IMG/VR virus record: IMGVR_UViG_3300020194_000756 | Location: 1-24,308 of that record | DNA from: a virus | Reading direction: 5' to 3' (one strand) | Length of the DNA: 24,308 nt | In this document: piece by piece, positions 11,990 through 17,819 of the stretch | Numbering within the stretch: the stretch's first letter is position 1 | How the letters are laid out: every line of letters starts with the position of its first letter | Made by a program: the position numbers and the translations under genes | Notes under the pieces: model-generated | The model's input: only the letters and a program-made list of their open reading frames with translations | Database searches by the model: none | What the model was told of the DNA's origin: nothing

Positions 11990-12304
11990 ATGAACGTTAC
12001 TAAAGATCCATTATACGACAGGATGTTTGATCGAAGTTTTGCTGATGATGACTGGCGCGGAAGATTATTGCTTGGCATTTTAGAGAATGCCTTGCATGAC
12101 TTCCTAGGTTATCGATCACCGAAACTGTTAGTCGATCAAGCGGCACACTTTATCTATGATGACAATGTGATGTTTGAATTATGCATGGATGTACTCAACA
12201 TGGATAAAGATATATTTAGGGAGCGTATTGCTGAGATGAAGATGAGAGGCGAACGCTTAAGAAGAACCAGCGAAGGAAGTGGAGGTAATCATGTCAAAAA
12301 ATGA
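11990..12304 (+). CDS. Hypothetical helical protein (104 aa)
   Basis: It starts 2 bases after the previous stop (CAGGAG upstream). The product begins MNVTKDPLYDRMFDRSFADD and contains LLVDQAAHFIYDDNVMFELC followed by MDVLNMDKDIFRERIAEMKM. That second part resembles a short phage helical domain of the type 'A-FL-x-F-x-C-LLG-DPD-VRE-I', which appears in DNA-binding phage regulators and in hypothetical proteins. A basic tail ends the protein. The function is unknown; its position after the recombination genes suggests a DNA-metabolism accessory. Confidence 0.65.
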   Translation: MNVTKDPLYDRMFDRSFADDDWRGRLLLGILENALHDFLGYRSPKLLVDQAAHFIYDDNVMFELCMDVLNMDKDIFRERIAEMKMRGERLRRTSEGSGGNHVKK

Positions 12305-12443
12305 TGTGTTAGTCATTGTCATTATCCTGGCATTAGTCGGTTTCTCACATTACATTGGAGCGTGTGAAACCAAAAGAGTTTATTTACCCGACGGAACGAT
12401 GCAAATCTGTCGAGTATGTAAAGATGTAGTAATTTGTAATTAA
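12291..12443 (+). CDS. Tiny lipoprotein-like or TM Cys protein (50 aa)
   Basis: The frame runs from ATG 12291 (GGAGG upstream, 6 bases) to TAA 12443. The N-terminus MSKNDVLVIVIILALVGFSH is a signal or anchor. The I-G-A-C sequence at residues 22-25 resembles a lipobox, so C25 may be lipidated. The rest contains YLPDGTMQICRVCKDVVICN, with three Cys. Short phage proteins ending in YLPDG-x-C-x2-C-x-C are common and uncharacterised. It may act at the inner membrane. Confidence 0.65.
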   Translation: MSKNDVLVIVIILALVGFSHYIGACETKRVYLPDGTMQICRVCKDVVICN

Positions 12444-12459
12444 CTTTAAGGAAAACATA

Positions 12460-13182
12460 ATGAAACAAGTAAATCAAGTTTATAAAACCAATGATTACGG
12501 TATGTTTAAATACATTAACGGGAATCGTAACATCAATAAAAGTAATTTAAAGAGACTGATTAAGTCCATGAAAGAAAGGTACATCCCTGTGCCGATTATT
12601 GTCAATGAGAAGCATGAGATCATTGATGGTCAACATCGCTTTGAAGCGGCAAACTTTCTAGGCTTTGATGTACACTTTATCAAGATCAATAAGTTAGCAT
12701 TAGATGAGGTGCGCAGACTGAATGAGAACATGGCTAACTGGAACAATGGCAATAGACTACATTCATTCTGTGCGCTAGGCCATCCAGAATACATTAAGTT
12801 TAAACAGTTCATGCAAGAGACTGGATACAACTACAGTGCATGTATTGCATTGCTCGGTGGTAGTCCAACCCGATCAGGTGAATTAGGTAGGCAGTTTAAA
12901 TTTGGTACATTCAAGATCAAGAATTACAATCAAGCTTTAGAACATGCAAGACAGCTCGATCAGATTGGTCAATACTATCCAAACTATAAGAAGAGTCACC
13001 TACTAAATTGTATGATCAAACTATTCCATCACCCAGACTACAATCATAGTCGAATGATGCAGAAGTTAAAAGTACAATCTCATATGTTGCCGCAGAGTGG
13101 AGGGGAAGATACTTTCAGGAATGCAATCAGAGATATTTATAACTTCAAAGTGTCTAAAGCACAGAAGGTAGGATTCTTTTAA
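12460..13182 (+). CDS. ParB/Srx-like domain protein
   Basis: A 240-residue protein. Residues 1-85 have the ParB N-terminal-like fold: RNINKSNLKRLIKSMKERYI, then PIIVNEKHEIIDGQHRFEAA with the diagnostic DGQHR (56-60). These domains bind nucleotides, cut DNA, or act in DNA modification, depending on the family. The remaining 155 residues are helical and include NENMANWNNGNRLHSFCALG, with no ParB HTH, so a partition role is unlikely. It ends the first rightward operon: TAA at 13182 is followed at once by a strong terminator. It starts with AAGGAAAAC upstream. Confidence 0.85.
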   Translation: MKQVNQVYKTNDYGMFKYINGNRNINKSNLKRLIKSMKERYIPVPIIVNEKHEIIDGQHRFEAANFLGFDVHFIKINKLALDEVRRLNENMANWNNGNRLHSFCALGHPEYIKFKQFMQETGYNYSACIALLGGSPTRSGELGRQFKFGTFKIKNYNQALEHARQLDQIGQYYPNYKKSHLLNCMIKLFHHPDYNHSRMMQKLKVQSHMLPQSGGEDTFRNAIRDIYNFKVSKAQKVGFF

Positions 13183-13183
13183 C

Positions 13184-13210
13184 AAAGAAGGGGCGCAAGC
13201 CCCTTTCTTT
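13184..13210 (+). terminator. Bidirectional intrinsic terminator
   Basis: AAAGAAGGGGC / GCCCCTTTCTTT around a GCAA tetraloop (core GGGGC 13190-13194 / GCCCC 13199-13203), with one bulged T. On the plus strand it ends the ParB-like gene. Read leftward it lies right after the pqqA stop and ends in TTCTTTGTT, so it serves both strands. Confidence 0.85.
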
Positions 13211-13280
13211 ATTTGTTACATACGTACATTGTAACTTCGAAACCGAAACGCATTTCAGTTGCTGCTGGTTTAGTCCACAT
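13209..13280 (-). CDS. pqqA: PQQ precursor peptide PqqA
   Basis: A 23-residue peptide encoded from ATG 13280 (GGAG at 13290-13287) to TAA 13209. It begins MWTKPAATEMRFGFEVTMYV and ends C-N-K. This is the full length and pattern of PqqA (MW-KP, D/E-L/M-R, G-x-E-V-T-x-Y), including E15 and Y19, the two residues that the radical SAM enzyme PqqE cross-links and that become pyrroloquinoline quinone. PqqB, C, D, E and F are not in this window, so host enzymes would process it. It has its own promoter and terminator, and it opposes its two neighbours. A viral pqqA would increase substrate for PQQ and hence for PQQ-dependent dehydrogenases such as methanol dehydrogenase, which is inference. Confidence 0.93.
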   Translation of the reverse strand: MWTKPAATEMRFGFEVTMYVCNK

Positions 13281-13302
13281 AATAGTCTCCTAGTTAATTG
13301 AG

Positions 13303-13330
13303 ATTATAGTATGGCAGATATACATGTAAT
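13303..13330 (-). promoter_or_regulatory. Dedicated pqqA promoter
   Basis: On the minus strand: ATTACA (-35, 13330-13325), a 16-base spacer, then consensus TATAAT (-10, 13308-13303). The expected start is about 13296, leaving a short leader with GGAG. The consensus -10 is the best in the window and suggests strong expression. Confidence 0.7.
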
Positions 13331-13370
13331 ACAGGTATGACAAATACATGAATAAAGGATAAGGAAAAGT

Positions 13371-13859
13371 ATGAATGATTTTTTAACTGAAGGTAAGAAA
13401 GTAGAACAAGCATTTGCTGATGCTGAATTAAATGATGTGGTCTGGGCCACCAAAGAACAAGACATGTATGAGCATTGGGATGTTCAAGGTGTATGTGGAT
13501 GGATTGATACTGAGCCATTGAAGTTTGATGTCAAAGGCATGAAGCGATACAACAGACATGATACCAATACCATACAAAAATATACATGGATTGAAAGTAA
13601 GAATGTACATGGCAAGCCTGGATGGATTAAAGGCCTTGCAGATTACATTGTGTTTGAACGAGAAGATGCATGGGTCATTGCAAACAGAGAAGAGCTACGT
13701 GAATTAGTCAATGAGAAAGTCAAGGAAAAAAATTACAGCAAAGGAAAAGGTGTGTATCAGCTGTATACTCGAGAAGGTCGCCAAGATTTACTGACATTGG
13801 TACCCTTTAAAGACATTATTGCACTAGAATCTACATGGAATATGCCTAAATCGTTATAA
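13371..13859 (+). CDS. PD-(D/E)XK nuclease-like protein
   Basis: A 162-residue protein. The start has AAGGAAAAGT upstream. An N-terminal helix with an acidic residue (Y-E34-H-W-D37) is followed by a strand turning into LKFDVKGMKRYNR, where D53-V-K55 fits the D-x-K of PD-(D/E)XK nucleases. Then come YTWIESKNVHGKPGWIKGLA and DYIVFEREDAW, a strand pair seen in related phage proteins (W-E-x-N-x-G-x-GW-x-G-AD-I-F). It is probably a structure-specific or homing-type nuclease, or an inactive relative. It is a single-gene unit between the pqqA promoter and a convergent terminator. Confidence 0.7.
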   Translation: MNDFLTEGKKVEQAFADAELNDVVWATKEQDMYEHWDVQGVCGWIDTEPLKFDVKGMKRYNRHDTNTIQKYTWIESKNVHGKPGWIKGLADYIVFEREDAWVIANREELRELVNEKVKEKNYSKGKGVYQLYTREGRQDLLTLVPFKDIIALESTWNMPKSL

Positions 13860-13940
13860 AGATATGCAGAAAGAGCGTAGTTAAACGATCGTTATTTTCT
13901 GATAGGTTACCCTAGGCTGACATGAGATCGTGCAACAGAG

Positions 13941-13962
13941 AACGATTGTGTGGGTCGTTTTT
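13941..13962 (+). terminator. Terminator at convergent junction
   Basis: AACGA (13941-13945) pairs with TCGTT (13955-13959), followed by a T5 run ending at 13962. It stops rightward transcription at the convergent gene end. A perfect palindrome AACGATCGTT (13884-13893) followed by ATTTT lies 48 bases upstream and may help. Confidence 0.5.
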
Positions 13963-14185
13963 AGTGGGTGACCTTAGGTTTTGCATTAACGATGTACATA
14001 TCCATCCCTTCAGCATGTAAAAGAATAAAATCTGTCTCTTCATCTTCCGAGAACATAATCTTTACCATCGATTGATCACCTTCTTCTAAGACTTCGATGT
14101 TCCAAATCTTTTTACCAATGACTGAGTCAATTGCATTTGCTTGTTCGGAATCTAATTCAGAAATTACACTATCGTTTTCGTCCAT
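13961..14185 (-). CDS. Small acidic hypothetical protein (74 aa)
   Basis: The product begins MDENDSVISELDSEQANAID, contains KIWNIEVLEEGDQSMVKIMF and ends MYIVNAKPKVTH. An acidic N-terminal helix is followed by three or four predicted strands. No family is recognised. It overlaps the end of the metallophosphoesterase gene by 22 bases and is the last gene of the late leftward block before the convergent junction. Confidence 0.65.
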   Translation of the reverse strand: MDENDSVISELDSEQANAIDSVIGKKIWNIEVLEEGDQSMVKIMFSEDEETDFILLHAEGMDMYIVNAKPKVTH

Positions 14186-14868
14186 CGTCCACCATCCTTA
14201 AGTATCATTGGCATGAGTTTAGGTTGCCCCTCTATAATCATACCACAACCGATGATGAATCTGGATTTAAAATTCTTAGCATATTCAAATGCTAATTCTT
14301 TTTGATTGATGAGACATCCTGTTTGCATACCCCAGACAAGCTTGTCAGGATTAGAATAGTATTCAATCTTAAACTTAGAATGATAATGCCCCTGGACAGT
14401 ATTCATTCCATATTGCTGGGCCACCTTCATGACGTCAGCTGACATCCCATGCGTAAAGAAACAGCGCTGACCATCTGATAAAGTAACAGTGAAATCATCC
14501 ACCCATTTCCATCCAGGCCCTACTTGTAAGAATTCATTGTAGCTTTTTAGATACTCCAAACTCAAGCCATGGGCTACAGCTCGACGATAGATAAGTGATG
14601 AATGGTTTGAATGCACCAAGGTCATTTCAGGAAAAATTTTCTCTAACTCTTTTACATATTGTCTAGTAACTCTAAGTTCATCGCCAGGTGACTTCAAGTC
14701 TGGGTGATGATTATGAAAACTGATTGAGTGTTGATCGATCTCATCTCCAATATTGACAACGAGATCTGGTTTATATTTCTTCTTGAGTTGAGTTAAGAAT
14801 TCAAATGCATCAGGATGATGATAGGGTATATGCAAATCTGATATAACCAATACCGACTTGTAACTCAT
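14164..14868 (-). CDS. Calcineurin-like metallophosphoesterase
   Basis: A 234-residue hydrolase with the complete metallophosphoesterase ladder: VLVISDLHIPYHH (D11, H13), VVNIGDEIDQH (D42), LVHSNHSS (N88, H89), FFTHGMS (H140) and VQGHYHS (H161, H163). These bind two metal ions. Substrates of phage members include phosphodiesters, cyclic nucleotides and DNA ends, so no specific one is claimed. It is preceded by a 37-base gap with TATAAT-like sequence (around 14890-14900 on the minus strand) and the SprT-like gene. It might counter host nucleotide signalling, which is speculative. Confidence 0.9.
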   Translation of the reverse strand: MSYKSVLVISDLHIPYHHPDAFEFLTQLKKKYKPDLVVNIGDEIDQHSISFHNHHPDLKSPGDELRVTRQYVKELEKIFPEMTLVHSNHSSLIYRRAVAHGLSLEYLKSYNEFLQVGPGWKWVDDFTVTLSDGQRCFFTHGMSADVMKVAQQYGMNTVQGHYHSKFKIEYYSNPDKLVWGMQTGCLINQKELAFEYAKNFKSRFIIGCGMIIEGQPKLMPMILKDGGRWTKTIV

Positions 14869-14905
14869 AAGTAAGTTCCATGTTATGTGTTATATCTATT
14901 ATATA

Positions 14906-15256
14906 TTAAAGTTCTTGTGGGTCAAGGAAGTACATGGCACAGACTTGTTTGTTGTAGGCATCAAACTTCTGATTATGTTCAACGTATTCTTCAGACTTTG
15001 GATTGTCTAAATACATACGCATGTGAATCATCTCATGCAGTACGGTATAGATAACAGCTTCGAGGGTCTTACAATACTTGGTAGAGATGAGTATACGGTG
15101 CGGTTCAGGAGTGTACTCTCCGATACAATCATGATTGTAGACAACTTCAAACTCAACATGAATGCTATCAGGAAAGTCTTGGAATGGTTTATGAATACGG
15201 AATGTATTGTAAAGATGTTCAATGAAACTAACGGTTATAAATCCTTGCGCCTTCAC
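14906..15256 (-). CDS. SprT-like zinc metalloprotease
   Basis: A 116-residue protein. It contains AVIYTVLHEMIHMRMYLDNP with the HExxH zinc site (H74, E75, H78) and EYVEHNQKFDAYNKQ, whose H94 is the third ligand position of SprT-like domains. The start is GTG at 15256; no nearby ATG exists. SprT/Spartan proteins cut DNA-protein crosslinks; phage SprT-like genes are frequent and uncharacterised. It overlaps the endolysin gene by 29 bases. A role in clearing proteins from phage DNA or in maturation is possible. The family call rests on the metal motif and size. Confidence 0.8.
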   Translation of the reverse strand: MKAQGFITVSFIEHLYNTFRIHKPFQDFPDSIHVEFEVVYNHDCIGEYTPEPHRILISTKYCKTLEAVIYTVLHEMIHMRMYLDNPKSEEYVEHNQKFDAYNKQVCAMYFLDPQEL

Positions 15257-15668
15257 GATCGATTACCAACATCTGTCTTCGAGGTTCCGCACCTTCGGGT
15301 GGGAATGAGATGTGTATCCAGGAATCATATTCTAATATCAGTTGGTCAAAAGGAATAGAGGAGTCTGCGATTACCTCGAATACTCGTCCAACATGAGCAT
15401 AACGATCACAAGTGAAATCACAAGCAAGACCCATAATATGTTGGCTGGTCCTTTTAGATCCAAGAAGATCGTTGAGAGCTTCACACCTAAAACCACTACT
15501 AACAATAATAGGCAAACTATCAAGCTTAGTCCTAACAAGTTCCATTCCTTTCGCTAATGTTTTTAAGTTCTCCAACTGTATGTCGTTGGGTTTATTTATT
15601 ATACCATGACGTGCAGCTAACTGCGACCTCGTCATTTCTTCCAAGGTAAAGTGTTCTGATAACCTCAC
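15228..15668 (-). CDS. Peptidase M15A endolysin
   Basis: A 146-residue peptidoglycan peptidase. The N-terminus MRLSEHFTLEEMTRSQLAAR is the usual M15A opening. It is followed by LPIIVSSGFRCEALNDLLGS, the zinc motif SQHIMGLACDFTC (H77, D84) and DSWIHISF (H119 as third ligand). Length and motifs are complete. It cleaves the D-Ala-containing stem-peptide bond and lyses the host. The start overlaps the holin stop by four bases, forming the lysis cassette with the two small membrane proteins upstream. Confidence 0.92.
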   Translation of the reverse strand: MRLSEHFTLEEMTRSQLAARHGIINKPNDIQLENLKTLAKGMELVRTKLDSLPIIVSSGFRCEALNDLLGSKRTSQHIMGLACDFTCDRYAHVGRVFEVIADSSIPFDQLILEYDSWIHISFPPEGAEPRRQMLVIDREGARIYNR

Positions 15669-16060
15669 TGTGTTAGGCCCTTAGCCTTTTCCCAAGAGCG
15701 TAGACCCGCAAGGCCAAGTAGTGCAATAGTTAGTTCCATTAGTACATCTGTTTGTAGTTGAGGTAATACAGCATTGATGCCATACAAAGCTAACCCCCAT
15801 TGAAGTATCGGGTTAAGCACAAATATCCAAGCAAAACCAATACCGCACACCCACCCAAGGAAAGGACGCCAACCAGCAATAAACACGCTGCGATGATTAG
15901 CTTCGATCTTATTCGTCTCAGCCTGAGCGAGATTAATCTGTGCTGCATTGTCGATAAGAGCTTTTTCAATGTCTGCCTTTGCTTTCTCTTTGGCATTGTT
16001 ATCGGGTATTACTTTATCTAAGACAGAACTAACGACTGATATGATTGGACCCCACATCAT
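15665..16060 (-). CDS. Holin of the GTA/3TM type
   Basis: A 131-residue membrane protein. Residues 25-57 form a charged amphipathic helix (KAKADIEKALIDNAAQINLA). The conserved SVFIAGWRPFLGWVCGIGFA (57-76) begins the hydrophobic region, with further hydrophobic segments around 78-95 and 105-122, and the end LLGLAGLRSWEKAKG is typical. This is the holin family named for gene-transfer-agent release (GTA_holin_3TM). It forms membrane lesions that let the endolysin out. It is coupled to the endolysin (ATGA-type overlap) and to the upstream 44-residue TM protein. Confidence 0.88.
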   Translation of the reverse strand: MMWGPIISVVSSVLDKVIPDNNAKEKAKADIEKALIDNAAQINLAQAETNKIEANHRSVFIAGWRPFLGWVCGIGFAWIFVLNPILQWGLALYGINAVLPQLQTDVLMELTIALLGLAGLRSWEKAKGLTQ

Positions 16061-16191
16061 TTAGATGCAATCGCCTTCAACCAATCGCTCAACTTTATAA
16101 GGACACTCTTGATCATGCTTACGCTTGGCTTTCGGATAACTTCGTAGGCCACGAGTATCAAGATAACTATGAGTATATAGATCATCCACAT
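16057..16191 (-). CDS. Small TM protein in lysis cassette (44 aa)
   Basis: The frame runs from ATG 16191, with AAGGGG 6-9 bases upstream, to TGA 16057, which overlaps the holin ATG (ATGA). It begins MWMIYILIVILILVAYEVIR, one clear TM segment, and continues with an amphipathic, positively charged tail (SMIKSVLIKLSDWLKAIA). A longer overlapping frame (16061-16294) has no ribosome-binding site and poor composition, so I prefer this one. It could be an antiholin, pinholin or spanin-like element. The role is inferred from position. Confidence 0.75.
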   Translation of the reverse strand: MWMIYILIVILILVAYEVIRKPSVSMIKSVLIKLSDWLKAIASK

Positions 16192-16233
16192 TTTGTATTC
16201 CCCTTCTTAACATTTGACATAGTCTTGTTAACA

Positions 16234-16404
16234 TTATATTTTGCCAACAATAACAGATATTACAATAGCACCGAAGCCAGTCATGCATCCCCAAATAAGT
16301 TTACCAAGCATAGCTTCAAGACGATCAAGACGATAGTGCAATGTTGCATATCGTTCTGCACATAACTTCTCGTGGGCTGCTAGCTTTTCGTCTGGTGTCA
16401 TCAT
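16234..16404 (-). CDS. Small C-terminal TM protein in lysis cassette (56 aa)
   Basis: The frame runs from ATG 16404 (or 16401; AGGA lies upstream of both) to TAA 16234. The N-terminal helix MTPDEKLAAHEKLCAERYAT, then LHYRLDRLEAMLGKLIWG, has coiled-coil character. The C-terminus CMTGFGAIVISVIVGKI is a TM segment. Helix-plus-C-terminal-TM proteins of the XhlA-like type are common just before holins. It lies 5 bases downstream of the dioxygenase gene. A haemolysin-like or holin-accessory role is inferred. Confidence 0.75.
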   Translation of the reverse strand: MMTPDEKLAAHEKLCAERYATLHYRLDRLEAMLGKLIWGCMTGFGAIVISVIVGKI

Positions 16405-16409
16405 CAATC

Positions 16410-17525
16410 CTATTTAAAGTATGGTCCTACTAACCATGTTACGGCACTGTATCGAGTTCCTGTTGTTACTGGCTCAACACCATGTATCATATAACTAGGA
16501 AATACTAACACAGTTCCTTTGCTTTGTGGTGGATAAAATACTCTACCATCAGCGTTAATAAAAAACTTACCACCTTCATAATCATCATTCAAAAATGCCA
16601 AGCATGTGAGCTTTCTTGTCTCTTCACTATGACTATGAAACGTATCTACATGTTGAGTGTAATGTCCTTCTGGTTTATATATTAATAACTCAGTTTGATT
16701 AGAATGAGTTATATGATATTGCCACCAATACTGGTTTGCATTTAATCCTGTTGATGTTAGTGTGGCACCAATGCCTACATTTTGTGGCAGTATAACTCTT
16801 TTAACATCTCTAATTGTTTTATCTATTTCTCCAGTATTGTTACCAATGTATGGTGGTTCTTTATTTATACTGTCTTGTGAGTATGTGTTAATTAAGTTAT
16901 TGCAAAAGTCATGAGACAAATGATTATCAAATACAGCACAATTAGTTAATGTTCGTTCAGTAAGTGTATTTTTAGAGACACCTAATGACTGACGTTTATC
17001 ATACTTCCATTCAGCATGTGGTCCATCAGCATCTACATAATGTAAGAATACTTGTGCTTGCCATTGACCTTCAGTATACTTTTCTCGCCAATGCTCAACT
17101 TCCATGCCACGATACAAAACGGCATCACCTACTTGCATATCTACTTTGTTACCTTCCATGTAGATAGACCATACGTCACCTTCAAAACCTAGTGTAATGG
17201 TTGCTGATATTTCACAGGCTGGTCTGTCTTTATGCTTTACAAGTTCGTCACCAGGAGCATATAATCTTGCGTATGAATAAGTTGGATATAATCTTTTACC
17301 ACAATGTTTTTCAAAGTGTGGTAATAAGTCTACTAACAACTGGTCAAATGTCTGTGTTCCATGTACAGCTTCTGACTTTGGGCATTGTATATCTTTTACT
17401 GTACGTCCGTTTACAACTAAATCTTTTAATGCTTGTGTTAATTCTGCACAGTTTTGTTCGTCTAAAAAGCTTTTTAAATGTACATAACTGTTTTGTTGAA
17501 AACTATCAATGCTTGTTTGATACAT
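16410..17525 (-). CDS. Tandem 2OG-Fe(II) dioxygenase
   Basis: A 371-residue protein with two jelly-roll oxygenase domains. Domain 1 (about 10-170): YARLYAPGDELVKHKDRPAC (H98-x-D100) and MEVEHWREKY (H145). Domain 2 (about 195-371): LLIYKPEGHYTQHVDTFHSH (H292-x-D294), LNDDYEGGKFFI, FPSYMIHGVEPV (H348) and TGTRYSAVTWL (R358 for 2-oxoglutarate). Domain 2 is complete. In domain 1 the usual Arg about ten residues after the distal His is not seen at the matching place (GQWQAQ). Such enzymes hydroxylate proteins or nucleobases; beside a tail fibre gene, virion or host-protein modification is plausible. Confidence 0.9.
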   Translation of the reverse strand: MYQTSIDSFQQNSYVHLKSFLDEQNCAELTQALKDLVVNGRTVKDIQCPKSEAVHGTQTFDQLLVDLLPHFEKHCGKRLYPTYSYARLYAPGDELVKHKDRPACEISATITLGFEGDVWSIYMEGNKVDMQVGDAVLYRGMEVEHWREKYTEGQWQAQVFLHYVDADGPHAEWKYDKRQSLGVSKNTLTERTLTNCAVFDNHLSHDFCNNLINTYSQDSINKEPPYIGNNTGEIDKTIRDVKRVILPQNVGIGATLTSTGLNANQYWWQYHITHSNQTELLIYKPEGHYTQHVDTFHSHSEETRKLTCLAFLNDDYEGGKFFINADGRVFYPPQSKGTVLVFPSYMIHGVEPVTTGTRYSAVTWLVGPYFK

Positions 17526-17534
17526 AATATATTG

Positions 17535-17810
17535 TTATTCTGGATATGGTTCATCAACCTGTTTAGTATAGCATGATCCATCTTTGTAATACCATACATC
17601 TGCCATACACTCATCTGGACAATCTACCCATATTAATGTCGAATAAGTTTCAAATGTTTTGTTTGCATCAACAACTTCTGCAACTCTCATAGTATCTTCT
17701 ATTGTAGAATAATTTGGATCATATTGTTGTGTTTCTGTATTCCATGTCCAAGAGGAAATCCAAGTAACATTAGAAATTTCTGTTGTGCTAATTAATGCTT
17801 TTTTTGCCAT
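17535..17810 (-). CDS. Small tail-associated hypothetical protein (91 aa)
   Basis: It starts MAKKALISTTEISNVTWISS, contains MRVAEVVDANKTFETYSTLI and WVDCPDECMADVWYYKDGSC, and ends DEPYPE. Small proteins of the form MAKKALI...G-RVAEV-D-F-V-x-LFWVDC-D-ADxxYYD occur next to tail fibre or collar genes in many marine phages. They may be fibre chaperones or adaptors, but no function is proven. It lies 9 bases after the tail fibre gene, so they are probably co-expressed. Confidence 0.75.
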   Translation of the reverse strand: MAKKALISTTEISNVTWISSWTWNTETQQYDPNYSTIEDTMRVAEVVDANKTFETYSTLIWVDCPDECMADVWYYKDGSCYTKQVDEPYPE

Positions 17811-17819
17811 AATTTATCC

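Noticed and set aside
12460-13182. Plasmid-type partition protein ParB
   Set aside because: Only the N-terminal DGQHR domain is present; there is no central HTH and no adjacent ParA ATPase.
13884-13980. AACGATCGTT and GGTTACCCTAGG/GGTGACCTTAGG similarity as an attachment site or operator pair
   Set aside because: The matches are short and imperfect, and one lies inside a coding end; terminator function is a simpler explanation.
16061-16294. 77-codon minus-strand ORF over the lysis region
   Set aside because: It lacks a ribosome-binding site, is rich in Cys/Trp in an improbable pattern, and conflicts with two better frames that show ATGA coupling and TM segments.
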